Positions 22,985 through 30,290 of a stretch of DNA of 42,323 nt are shown piece after piece (position 1 is the stretch's first letter; every line of letters starts with the position of its first letter). A program made the position numbers and the translations under genes. Source of the stretch: a virus. The stretch covers positions 1-42,323 of IMG/VR virus record IMGVR_UViG_3300031933_000299, one strand, 5' to 3'. Under the pieces are notes generated by a model that searched no databases, was not told the DNA's origin, and was given only the letters and a program-made list of their open reading frames with translations.

Positions 22985-24528
22985 TACAAATACAGGCAGA
23001 CATAGCCAAAGCTCAACATGACCTCAACAAAGTCAAAGGTTCGCTCGGTGATGTTGGGGATGAAGCAGCTGTAGCCGGGAACAAAGTTCAAACATCTGGT
23101 CAAAAAATTAACGCTGTCCTTGCGTCCATGAAAATATATGCCGTGGCTGCTGCAGCTGCCCTTGGTGCAATTGGTGTCAAAGCTATACAAATTGCCGGAG
23201 ATGCGGTAGAAATAGAGAACAAGTTTGAGGCAGTATTCAAAAATACCTCGGACAGCGCAAGGAGATGGGCTGAAGACTTCTCCGACACTGTTGGTCGTTC
23301 TACTCTTGAAACATTGCAGTATCTCTCTACATTCCAGGATACATTTGTTCCGCTGGGATTTGACAGGACAGAAGCAGCACTTTTGTCAGAACAACTCACT
23401 GAGCTGTCTGTCGATCTTGCTTCTTTCAACAATATGGCAGATACTGAAACCATAACTGCATTACAGTCCGCACTGGTCGGAAACCATGAGACGATGAGAC
23501 GATATGGTGTCATAATCACTCAGACTACACTTGATCAAGAGCTCATGAACATGGGTATTGAGAAAGGAATACAGGGTGCAACTGAACAAGAGAAAGTAAT
23601 GGCACGTCTCAATATAATAATGAATTCAACCGAGGATGCGCAGGGCGATGCTGCAAGGACAGCTGATGAATATGCTAACCAGATGAGAGCATTGAAAGGC
23701 AATATACGTGATGTGATGGCAGAGGCCGGTAAGGAGGGAATGGAGGACCTGACTCAAACACTTGTTGAATTCAACGAATGGGGAACATCAGGTGGCTATG
23801 ACAACATCACAATGTTCCTGAGCGATGTTGCTTCGCTGGCCGCGGACGCTGCAAAGGGCGTCGCGATCCTGACACAGACATTTGGTGACCTGTATGGAAC
23901 ATTTGTTTCAGAAGGACCAATGCCGGAAGCAATGGGTACAAGTGGAACAATGCCAGGTGGTAATATCAGCGACTTCGTTGGTTTTTCAGATGAACAAATG
24001 ACAGAAATATACAGACAGTTTGGATACAACGAAGACGAAATCGCGGCAAAGCTGGAACACAGGAGACAGCTCATCGAGGAACAGAACGATGAGATTGATG
24101 ACCAAATCGACAAAACCAACCAGCTGGCAAACGCAACGTCATCTATTCCAGATTGGGCAGGCCATTCCGATTATATCCGTGGACAAATATCCAACAAAAG
24201 AAGTGAACTTGGTATAGAGTTTGATTCTGGCGACAGATCAACTCACATGAGCATTGATGATATCGTGAATACCGGAGTATCATCCGTTCCACAGACACAA
24301 CAGGTACAGGTTACAAGTCCAAGTATTGTATCCTCTCAATCATCACAGAGTGGGCAATCATCCATCATGACAGAAAGGATTCTAACGGATATTCTATCAA
24401 CGCTGCAGCAAGAACCACGTCAGGTTGATGTAGATGCCGATATCGAAATCAGAAACCACACAGACATCAAAGAACTTGCAAAAAAAGTAGCTGAGATTCT
24501 GCAGAGGGATATTACATATACATCATGA
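22954..24528 (+). CDS. Tail tape measure protein
   Basis: A 524-aa protein from ATG 22954 (an earlier TTG is in frame). It has an N-terminal coiled coil, an Ala-rich hydrophobic segment (about residues 49-75), then the conserved tape-measure block (EAVFKNTSDSARRWAEDFSD, LSTFQDTFVPLGF, ETMRRYGVIITQTTLDQEL; about 90-200), and a second coiled coil and Gln/Ser-rich tail. At roughly 1.5 Angstrom per residue the tail would be near 80 nm. It is short for a tape measure, so the tail is modest in length. Confidence 0.9.
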   Translation: MAGETIEKLVIQIQADIAKAQHDLNKVKGSLGDVGDEAAVAGNKVQTSGQKINAVLASMKIYAVAAAAALGAIGVKAIQIAGDAVEIENKFEAVFKNTSDSARRWAEDFSDTVGRSTLETLQYLSTFQDTFVPLGFDRTEAALLSEQLTELSVDLASFNNMADTETITALQSALVGNHETMRRYGVIITQTTLDQELMNMGIEKGIQGATEQEKVMARLNIIMNSTEDAQGDAARTADEYANQMRALKGNIRDVMAEAGKEGMEDLTQTLVEFNEWGTSGGYDNITMFLSDVASLAADAAKGVAILTQTFGDLYGTFVSEGPMPEAMGTSGTMPGGNISDFVGFSDEQMTEIYRQFGYNEDEIAAKLEHRRQLIEEQNDEIDDQIDKTNQLANATSSIPDWAGHSDYIRGQISNKRSELGIEFDSGDRSTHMSIDDIVNTGVSSVPQTQQVQVTSPSIVSSQSSQSGQSSIMTERILTDILSTLQQEPRQVDVDADIEIRNHTDIKELAKKVAEILQRDITYTS

Positions 24529-24538
24529 GGTGGACAAA

Positions 24539-25120
24539 ATGGATTTCAGGATAAAATACGATGTGCGTGCACAGAAATTCGGATACAATGCATATTCCCA
24601 TGGTGGTTCAAACTGGACATATTTAGCAGTGCCATCTGACCTCACACTTGGTAGCAACGCGGTTGTCAGTAATAGTTCACAGACAGGGGGTTCCGCGACA
24701 ATGGAACCAGAGTACAAGTTCATTATTCCAAAATCGTTTGATAATGCTGTCATAGATGGTGACATGTTCGTGGCGGCACAGGTTGAGCTACATGGGTACA
24801 CAGGCAGTTACACACACACCCAGACACTCACCCATATCTATGCAAATCTATACAAGGTAGATTCATCCGGAATAGAGACAAGTTTGCTCGAGGATCCGGA
24901 TGGAGTGGATATTCTTGGTGGAACTACCTACAGTGAGAACGACACGACGATTGTCAAGAAAATATTTGGGTGGGTACCAATACAGGACCAGTTGATCAAG
25001 CCGGACGAACGATTGGCATTCAGTATCAAACTCACGGGGTCTGGAGATAGTTTCACTTGGCTGAAATTAGATCATACAAAAGACACTGACGACACCTATG
25101 CCACCATCCCGTTTGTCTGA
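24539..25120 (+). CDS. Putative minor tail / receptor-binding protein (193 aa)
   Basis: ATG 24539 is chosen because GAGGTGG ends 6 nt before it. Beta-sandwich-like, with a Tyr/Thr/His-rich stretch (YTGSYTHTQTLTHIYANLYK) and alternating strands typical of fibre or lectin-like tail proteins. It follows the tape measure, where tip and fibre genes sit. Confidence 0.5.
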   Translation: MDFRIKYDVRAQKFGYNAYSHGGSNWTYLAVPSDLTLGSNAVVSNSSQTGGSATMEPEYKFIIPKSFDNAVIDGDMFVAAQVELHGYTGSYTHTQTLTHIYANLYKVDSSGIETSLLEDPDGVDILGGTTYSENDTTIVKKIFGWVPIQDQLIKPDERLAFSIKLTGSGDSFTWLKLDHTKDTDDTYATIPFV

Positions 25121-25129
25121 GGTATCAAT

Positions 25130-25927
25130 ATGACACTATATCCAAATATCATATACCATGCCGACACTGGAATAGAAGTGTTTTTGGACAGCCTGCAGAG
25201 GATAGGGAACGTTCGCTATGCCGACGTCGTGGACTATCATGGGAGTGGAGACGGAAACCTGAAAACGTTCATACGTTCTCAGGGACCAAGGTCAATGACA
25301 CTGGAAGGAAAGATATCGACGGACAATGAGAACACTATCAGAAGACAGTTGAACTACCTTATAGGAGAACAAGTCTATATCATGATGGGAGCCGAGGAAC
25401 TGGCTACGTTGGCAAAGATTAGGTCATGCGCTTTCAACAAAGCGGTCGGAACATATACTCCTCTAACCCTTGATGTCGTATGTGATGGGAGTTCCGAAGG
25501 TCAATTCTGGGACGGAACCGACTACTTCAGCACATCCAACTGTGCAGTTGAATCAGACGATGACTCGGTGAACGGAATCAGTGTAAGATTATACCAGTCT
25601 GGCAGTTATGTTCGTAATTTTGTTAAGCAGAGCGAATGGACATTGCCAGCAGGAGATTATATATTTTTTGCACGTGTGGTTGATCAGTACAATATTACTG
25701 ATGAAATCACCCTGGAAGTGAGGAATTATATCGATGACACGGCCATTGCTTCTGACACATATACTACAACGATGGGTGAAATTTTTCCAGAATACGCATT
25801 TGTGAAACTTGATTTTACAATAGATAGTGCTGATGACGGGGACGATGTACAATTCAAGGTAATCAAGAACACATCAAATGTGAACAATGTGTACCTTGGT
25901 GCATGGGGATTTGTGAGGACAGACTGA
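25130..25927 (+). CDS. Distal tail protein-like (265 aa)
   Basis: The N-terminal domain (residues 1-115) has the layout of Dit-type tail hub proteins (RSQGPRSMTLEGKISTDNEN, then the RRQLNYLIGEQVYI segment). The C-terminal domain (130-265) is a carbohydrate-binding-module-like beta sandwich (WTLPAGDYIFFARV..). A hub bearing a host-surface-binding module is a reasonable reading. GAGG precedes the start. Confidence 0.6.
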   Translation: MTLYPNIIYHADTGIEVFLDSLQRIGNVRYADVVDYHGSGDGNLKTFIRSQGPRSMTLEGKISTDNENTIRRQLNYLIGEQVYIMMGAEELATLAKIRSCAFNKAVGTYTPLTLDVVCDGSSEGQFWDGTDYFSTSNCAVESDDDSVNGISVRLYQSGSYVRNFVKQSEWTLPAGDYIFFARVVDQYNITDEITLEVRNYIDDTAIASDTYTTTMGEIFPEYAFVKLDFTIDSADDGDDVQFKVIKNTSNVNNVYLGAWGFVRTD

Positions 25928-26352
25928 TGCTTGCAGAACTTCTTAATATAGTGTTACCGGTTTCACAGCAGAAATCTGAAACAACAATGTCAAAGATATA
26001 TGTGATGCAGCTGTTCAAATCAGTGGACAATCTTCAGCTGACAGATACAAATTACAAACTTGTAGATGTTGATAAGTTGAAGACATTCCTCGCTCGTAAC
26101 TCAACCAGTTCAAGACAATATGTTTCTGATTCTAATGACTGTGATGATTTTGCGCTCATTCTCCTGGGAGATGTCACGAGATGGGATTCTTCACTTGCTT
26201 TCGGAATTGCATTTGTTGTGAAGGAAGATGGCGACTATCATGCTTTGAATGTATTGATATCCACACAAAAAAAGGTGTACTTGGTGGAACCTCAGTCGGA
26301 TGAAGTATTTGAGGTTCCTGAAGAGTGGGATATCAGATTTGTTTTGATGTGA
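25927..26352 (+). CDS. Putative papain/transglutaminase-fold cysteine peptidase (141 aa)
   Basis: ATG 25927 overlaps the previous stop. A likely catalytic triad is visible: C72 in SNDCDDFALILL, H105 in GDYHALNVLI and E121 in YLVEPQ, in the order and spacing of small Cys-His-acid hydrolases found in phages. It is the last gene of the late operon, after the tail tip, so it may cleave host surface layers at entry or release. The substrate is unknown. Residue identification is by eye. Confidence 0.55.
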   Translation: MLAELLNIVLPVSQQKSETTMSKIYVMQLFKSVDNLQLTDTNYKLVDVDKLKTFLARNSTSSRQYVSDSNDCDDFALILLGDVTRWDSSLAFGIAFVVKEDGDYHALNVLISTQKKVYLVEPQSDEVFEVPEEWDIRFVLM

Positions 26353-26483
26353 TGTGTTCCGTTTTGTCATGTGTCGAGGAAAATAACTTCCATATAATAT
26401 TGCTAAGTCTGTAAGGTTGGAAACTTGGATATCCGGAAGTAACATGAACTTGGCCACTACGTAGTGCTATTAAAAGAACGAAC

Positions 26484-26833
26484 TTACATAAATTCCTCGA
26501 ATTTCTCCGGATGCTTCTTGACATATTCGGACAGGACCTTCAGCATCTGTTGTTCATCGTCTTCTACTTCAAGAGCTGCTTCTGTTGTCAGGGCCATACT
26601 GCAGGATGAACAGTACTTTGCAGTAGGTCCATTCATGGTATTGCAGCGCGGACACTTTCTCGGCAACAGGTCGGATGCCGTTTCTTCTTTTTCCCTGAGG
26701 CCATAGTGTTCCAATAAGACATTGTGGGAATACCTTCCTCCTGCATTATCTCCTCCGCTTCCCGCTTTAGATTCGGGCTTATCGAAACCCCGATCTTCTC
26801 TTTCTTTGTATGCTGCATAACAGGTAGTATCAT
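26484..26833 (-). pseudogene. Leftward ribbon-helix-helix regulator with C-terminal zinc ribbon; reading frame interrupted
   Basis: The first frame (from 26833 or, better, 26818) encodes a ribbon-helix-helix start: strand KIGVSIS, helix PNLKREAEEIMQEEGI. At about 26720 the sense continues in the -1 frame: LLEHYGLREKEETASDLLPRKCPRC..., with CPRC/CSSC zinc ribbon and a helical tail to 26484. Joined, they give a normal protein of about 110 aa. Either a one-base error or mutation broke the gene, a -1 frameshift is used, or the zinc ribbon is translated alone (GGAGGAAGGT lies upstream of a TTG). It faces the operator region and its rightward counterpart. Confidence 0.6.
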
Positions 26834-26922
26834 GGTATAACTATTTAAGGCTGGTTTTAACTATAGTTAAACGTTGGTTTAACTATGGTTAACTATTTAT
26901 ATTGGTATAACCATAGTCATAC
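26832..26922. promoter_or_regulatory. Divergent promoter-operator region with four related sites
   Basis: Sites: GGTATAACTATTTAAGG (26834), GGTTTTAACTATAGTTAAAC (26853), GGTTTAACTATGGTTAAC (26876) and GGTATAACCATAGTCATAC (26904). The second holds the perfect 16-bp palindrome TTTAACTATAGTTAAA (26856-26871). TATA-like boxes for both directions lie within or beside the sites (TATTTATA 26894-26901 for rightward, TATTTAA 26842-26848 for leftward), so bound protein would block both promoters. Confidence 0.7.
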
Positions 26923-26934
26923 TTAGGTCATATC

Positions 26935-27171
26935 ATGGTATCCAAATTTATAGGCGTGAAAATGCCGGAAAACGAAGTCGCGAGAATTGAGCGCCTTGTT
27001 GATCGGGGTGAGTCGATGAATCTTAGCGATTTCATGAGACAGGCCGCACGCGAAAAACTAGCAATATGTGAAATGGAGGAAGAAAATGAGCAAAGTAAGG
27101 ATAGGCGGAACGGTGTCACCACTTGCATACAAGCAGCTTGTGGTGTCAGGAAGATCGCAGGAGTTGACTGA
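26935..27171 (+). CDS. Rightward ribbon-helix-helix regulator (78 aa)
   Basis: Strand KFIGVKMP, helix NEVARIERLVDRGE, then the MNLSDFMRQAAREKL helix: a textbook ribbon-helix-helix DNA-binding dimer. It is the first gene of the rightward early operon, with a TATA box about 35 nt upstream, so the mRNA has almost no leader. The C-terminal 35 residues overlap the next gene in another frame. It likely competes with the leftward regulator for the shared operators. Confidence 0.75.
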   Translation: MVSKFIGVKMPENEVARIERLVDRGESMNLSDFMRQAAREKLAICEMEEENEQSKDRRNGVTTCIQAACGVRKIAGVD

Positions 27172-27322
27172 GATGTCCCGGACATACAGTGGAAAACTCG
27201 AAGAGCAGATCGAGAAGTACGACCTCAGATACGACGAATCAATGGAGAACGAGTTTGCCGACGACGTTCAAGGATCCGAGGACTACCTGACAACCGTACA
27301 GAGAATCATAGGAGTGATCTGA
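27086..27322 (+). CDS. Hypothetical early protein (78 aa)
   Basis: ATG 27086 has GGAGGAAG upstream; the first 86 nt overlap the regulator gene. The N-terminal segment KVRIGGTVSPLAYKQLVVSG resembles the opening of archaeal ribbon-helix-helix or AbrB-like proteins, followed by an acidic helix. Ends in TGATG overlap with the next gene. Confidence 0.55.
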   Translation: MSKVRIGGTVSPLAYKQLVVSGRSQELTEMSRTYSGKLEEQIEKYDLRYDESMENEFADDVQGSEDYLTTVQRIIGVI

Positions 27323-27660
27323 TGGCATCCAGACGCAGCAGAGGAAGAGGTGTCACCCCGGGGACAATCCGTGGAAAAGACAAGAACTGGCTATCTGAAG
27401 GAATGGAACAGCGCAGGTACAGGTACGCTATGGATACTGCAAACGGTGCACTGAACAAAACAGAGACGTGCAAGAAGTGCGGTGGTCTTGCAGGATGTAT
27501 CAATGCAGCTGTCCTCAAGAACTTCGGTGTCAGAGCATATTGGAAGTGTACTGACTGTGGAAGAGAGTACACCAAAGAGATCTCATCGGAGAAGATGGAA
27601 CAATACTACCAGGAAGATCTTGCCAAGATGCACAGCAAGCCACAGGAGGCCGAAGCATGA
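27322..27660 (+). CDS. Zinc-ribbon protein (112 aa)
   Basis: A basic Arg-rich N-terminus is followed by a four-cysteine ribbon (CKKCGG at about 51-54 and CTDCG at about 75-78) and a charged helical tail. It overlaps both neighbours by 1-4 nt. A nucleic-acid-binding early regulator is plausible. Confidence 0.6.
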   Translation: MASRRSRGRGVTPGTIRGKDKNWLSEGMEQRRYRYAMDTANGALNKTETCKKCGGLAGCINAAVLKNFGVRAYWKCTDCGREYTKEISSEKMEQYYQEDLAKMHSKPQEAEA

Positions 27661-27872
27661 GCACTGCATTACCAGTTCCGGAACTCAATCCGGTAGCTCG
27701 CATGATGTTTCCTCGTGCACAGGACATGATCGACCAGCGCATCTGTCCGCAGTGTGGTGAAAAGATTGACCCTGTAGATGGATTCCGTGACGGATTATCA
27801 ATGAAAGAGTACATGATATCAGGCCTTTGCCAGTCGTGCCTGGACAGCGTCTCCGGAGATGATCAGCCATGA
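27657..27872 (+). CDS. Zinc-ribbon protein (71 aa)
   Basis: CPQCGEK near residue 30 and CQSC near 58 form a four-cysteine site. The ATGA start overlaps the previous stop. Function unknown. Confidence 0.6.
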   Translation: MSTALPVPELNPVARMMFPRAQDMIDQRICPQCGEKIDPVDGFRDGLSMKEYMISGLCQSCLDSVSGDDQP

Positions 27873-28012
27873 TCTCCGAGATACCTGAGATCATTGACGG
27901 GATATCCGTTGCCAGGTGTGTCTGTCCTCATGGACACACATTCAATGTAGCATGGGCCTGCCGGCACAACAGTCTGTACTGTCCTAAATGTAACGAAGGG
28001 GTGGAAGCATGA
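27869..28012 (+). CDS. Small Cys/His zinc protein (47 aa)
   Basis: ATG 27869 overlaps the previous stop. Cys and His at CVCPHGH, C, H, and CPKC (residues 17-41) indicate one or two zinc sites. The next gene starts within its last codons (GCATGAG). Confidence 0.55.
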   Translation: MISEIPEIIDGISVARCVCPHGHTFNVAWACRHNSLYCPKCNEGVEA

Positions 28013-28170
28013 GTGCAGCACCCTTTGAAATGATTGGTCCCGAGAGAATTGAAGCCATTCGCCAAGCCAAGCACGATAATCCATCTGTCACCTATAAGGA
28101 TCTGAGAATGATCCTTGGTGAGTCAGAGTATGCTATCGCAAAGGCACTGAAAGGCTACACTCCTGAGTGA
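28009..28170 (+). CDS. Small helix-turn-helix protein (53 aa)
   Basis: ATG 28009 overlaps the previous stop, with GGGGTGG upstream. The segment NPSVTYKDLRMILGESEYAI (residues 24-43) reads as a helix-turn-helix. It is the last gene before the structured non-coding region. Confidence 0.55.
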   Translation: MSAAPFEMIGPERIEAIRQAKHDNPSVTYKDLRMILGESEYAIAKALKGYTPE

Positions 28171-28182
28171 TAACTATGATCG

Positions 28183-28440
28183 CCCCCGGACAACTCCACT
28201 CCCACATAACCCCAATCCAACCAACATGTCCGGGGGATCTACCTCCAGACACGGAAAAATGAATCCTCCCGCTTGCCAGTGCGATAACTGGCACATTCTG
28301 CCACATCACAAAGCGCAATTGGTGCGTACCAACCGCGAAAGCGGCGGGTAACCTGTTCGAATCAGGTATGTGGCTTAGGCATGTGGTGGCTCTTTTCTAT
28401 ACCACCCAACGAAACCCCACTCCCACTGCCACCACATGCC
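28183..28440 (+). ncRNA. Structured non-coding region: two long hairpins flanking a tRNA-like element with a tetraloop in place of the anticodon arm
   Basis: No convincing frame exists in 28171-28448. H1: CCCCCGGACA (28183-28192) pairs with TGTCCGGGGG (28227-28236), with a 34-nt loop containing no G. H2: TGCCAGT/ACTGGCA (28274-28280, 28287-28293). The tRNA-like part has acceptor GCCACAT/ATGTGGC (28300-28306, 28368-28374), a D-arm GCGC-AATTGGT-GCGT (28313-28327) and a T-arm ACCTG-TTCGAAT-CAGGT (28351-28367). Where the anticodon arm belongs there is CCGC-GAAA-GCGG (28333-28344), a GNRA tetraloop. H4: 13 bp GGCATGTGGTGGC (28378-28390) with GCCACCACATGCC (28428-28440), loop 37 nt. The H1 and H4 loops share CCACTCCCAC (28196, 28417). 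The strand is inferred from the GAAA loop, the TTCGAAT T-loop and the operon direction. Whether it is a separate RNA or an mRNA element is unknown. Confidence 0.65.
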
Positions 28441-28448
28441 AAAACAAA

Positions 28449-28769
28449 ATGAAAAGAAGTGATAGATTGAAAGATTGTGAAACAACTGTGACAATTGATC
28501 TAGCCAGATTCCCCCGGGAATATTGGACAGGATCACAGAATCCATTTTTGAAAGTAGATGAACACCAGCTCAACGACATAGAGTCGTGGATCAAGAGCAT
28601 GGTCCCAGCCAGTGATGAGTACTGTGTAGAACTAATTGGCAGATGTCCCGGACCTGTCTCACTGTATATCGGTGCACTCCTTCGTGACATGAACTGTCAG
28701 AAGTTGACCTGCATCAATCCAGGAAGAGGAACATTCACGGTATGGGATTACACGGGGGCAGGAGAATGA
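28449..28769 (+). CDS. Hypothetical early protein (106 aa)
   Basis: ATG 28449 lies 8 nt after the 13-bp hairpin and has no ribosome binding site, so its translation may depend on the structured leader. Mixed alpha/beta, with the segment CPGPVSLYIGALLRDMNCQK then CINPGRGTFTVWDYTG. I do not recognise the family. It overlaps the next start by 4 nt. Confidence 0.55.
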   Translation: MKRSDRLKDCETTVTIDLARFPREYWTGSQNPFLKVDEHQLNDIESWIKSMVPASDEYCVELIGRCPGPVSLYIGALLRDMNCQKLTCINPGRGTFTVWDYTGAGE

Positions 28770-29131
28770 GCGAAATGATAGAAGAAATACAAGCCATCAA
28801 GGAACTCAAACTCCAAATGAAACTTGAACTCGGTGATCTGCCTGAACAGCGTGCTCTCCTGGAGGAAAAGATGAGAGACATTATGGATCCATTCATCGTT
28901 CGAATACAGGAACACGAAGATAACATCCGTAATATCACACTGATGAACGGGACGTCCTACAAAGGTGATGATGGAAGTAAGGTCACTTTCCGGAAAGAAC
29001 ATGTCAGAACATCATGGGATACAAAAGCACTCGAAGGATATGCAGCCGGTGGCCATGATGAGATATTGCAGTTCAAGAAGGAGACGGTTGTCAAACCCAA
29101 TGTGAGTATTTCAATTGCTGAGGTAGAATAA
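28766..29131 (+). CDS. Recombination-associated protein upstream of recT-like gene (121 aa)
   Basis: Start at 28766 (GGAG upstream, ATGA overlap). Residues 1-60 are a coiled coil; the C-terminal end (SWDTKALEGYAAGGHDEILQ followed by FKKE) is a pattern found in phage proteins encoded beside single-strand annealing proteins. Possibly an accessory or nuclease-modulating partner. The assignment is by context. Confidence 0.5.
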   Translation: MSEMIEEIQAIKELKLQMKLELGDLPEQRALLEEKMRDIMDPFIVRIQEHEDNIRNITLMNGTSYKGDDGSKVTFRKEHVRTSWDTKALEGYAAGGHDEILQFKKETVVKPNVSISIAEVE

Positions 29132-29147
29132 TAAGAGGTGAAAAATA

Positions 29148-30062
29148 ATGAAATTGGATAAGAATGCGATAATTCCAGCACTGGAAAAAAACAAGGCAAT
29201 GAAAGCCAACGATGATGTATATTCACTCATTGTCGATGGTGTCAAATGTGGAATTGATTTCAAGAAAAACGAGTTCTTCTGGATGGACGATCTCACCAGA
29301 ATGTCTGATGATAGTAATTGTGAAGAGCTCAAGAAGTTCAAGGAAATCTGCCTTGGTGCAATGTTTTCTAAGAATAAGAGTAGTGGTGAACCTTCCAAGT
29401 CTGCCCCATCTGATGCAACCGACCAAAGCGCAAGTGTGGAGGAGACTGATGAAGAAGGATACACCAATACAGAATATGACAATCCACCACATGAATCTTT
29501 TGTACCTGCACCAGTCACACAGAGACAAGTTGCAGCCGCACATAGCGTGGACTTCACACCCGACCAGATCGATACGATAAGGAACACTGTTGCCAAAGGT
29601 GCAACTGATGATGAGCTGGCAATGTTCATGCACCTGGCAAATACATATGGCCTTGATCCGTTCCTGAAGGAGATCTTCTATTCCAGCCAGATGAAAACCA
29701 TCATCACATCGAGAGATGGGTACCTGAAGGTTGCACAGAGAGATCCTGAATTCGATGGAATTCAGTCCATGGCAGTATGTGAGAATGATGACTTCTCAAT
29801 TGACATGGTGAACAATGTTGTCAATCACTCGTTTGGAAAGGGTGACCGGGGGTCTGTAATCGGTGCGTGGGCTGTCTGTTACAGGAAAGGACGCAGGCCA
29901 GTTATTGCATATGCTGACTATAATGAGTACAACAAGAACAACCCGATCTGGAAGACTTACAAGAGTGCAATGTGCTGTAAGGTTGCAGAGGTTTTTGCCT
30001 TGAAGAGACAGTTTGGCATTAGTGGTCTGGTGACTCAGGAAGAGATGGGGGTGGAAGCATGA
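29148..30062 (+). CDS. RecT/Bet-family single-strand annealing protein
   Basis: At 304 aa. After an acidic N-terminal linker (residues 1-135), the RecT/Bet core is clear: LANTYGLDPFLKEIFYSSQM, ITSRDGYLKVAQRDPEFDGI, GSVIGAWAVCYRKGRRPVIA and the C-terminal YKSAMCCKVAEVFALKRQFG. Such proteins anneal complementary single strands during phage recombination and repair. A partner exonuclease is not adjacent; the PD-(D/E)XK-like protein at 32723 or the ERCC4-like one at 35203 are candidates. GAGGTGA precedes the start. Confidence 0.85.
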   Translation: MKLDKNAIIPALEKNKAMKANDDVYSLIVDGVKCGIDFKKNEFFWMDDLTRMSDDSNCEELKKFKEICLGAMFSKNKSSGEPSKSAPSDATDQSASVEETDEEGYTNTEYDNPPHESFVPAPVTQRQVAAAHSVDFTPDQIDTIRNTVAKGATDDELAMFMHLANTYGLDPFLKEIFYSSQMKTIITSRDGYLKVAQRDPEFDGIQSMAVCENDDFSIDMVNNVVNHSFGKGDRGSVIGAWAVCYRKGRRPVIAYADYNEYNKNNPIWKTYKSAMCCKVAEVFALKRQFGISGLVTQEEMGVEA

Positions 30063-30181
30063 CCAAAAAGTCATACCAAATCAAGCGTGAACGCTTCAGC
30101 CCATTCATCCACGATGAAATTGAAGGCATGGTAGAAAAGCGCAGGCAAGCTGCAATTGACAATGGAGTGATAAAAGAGTAA
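30059..30181 (+). CDS. Small basic protein (40 aa)
   Basis: The start overlaps the recT-like stop (GCATGA, with GGGGGTGG upstream). Basic and helical. The stop codon lies in the left arm of the terminator hairpin. Confidence 0.5.
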   Translation: MTKKSYQIKRERFSPFIHDEIEGMVEKRRQAAIDNGVIKE

Positions 30182-30208
30182 TTTTTTGTAAGTTACTCTT
30201 TCTTTTTT
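30173..30208 (+). terminator. Hairpin plus T-tract terminator
   Basis: AAAGAGTAA (30173-30181) pairs perfectly with TTACTCTTT (30193-30201), followed by CTTTTTT. It ends the recombination gene block; the next genes would need read-through or a promoter of their own. Confidence 0.6.
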
Positions 30209-30229
30209 GATGTAACGGAGAGTTAAACA

Positions 30230-30286
30230 ATGACAACACAAATAGAAAAACATCAGAACGCAATTGAATATCTGAAGGAGAGATAA
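30230..30286 (+). CDS. Putative 18-aa peptide
   Basis: ATG 30230 has CGGAG upstream. The frame ends with GGAGAGATAA, which supplies the binding site for the gene at 30291. It may be a leader for coupling. Confidence 0.35.
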   Translation: MTTQIEKHQNAIEYLKER

Positions 30287-30290
30287 ATAA

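Noticed and set aside
28368-28448. N-terminal extension of the gene at 28449 upstream to 28368
   Set aside because: It would run through the acceptor strand and the 13-bp hairpin, and yields a His/Thr/Asn-rich low-quality peptide.
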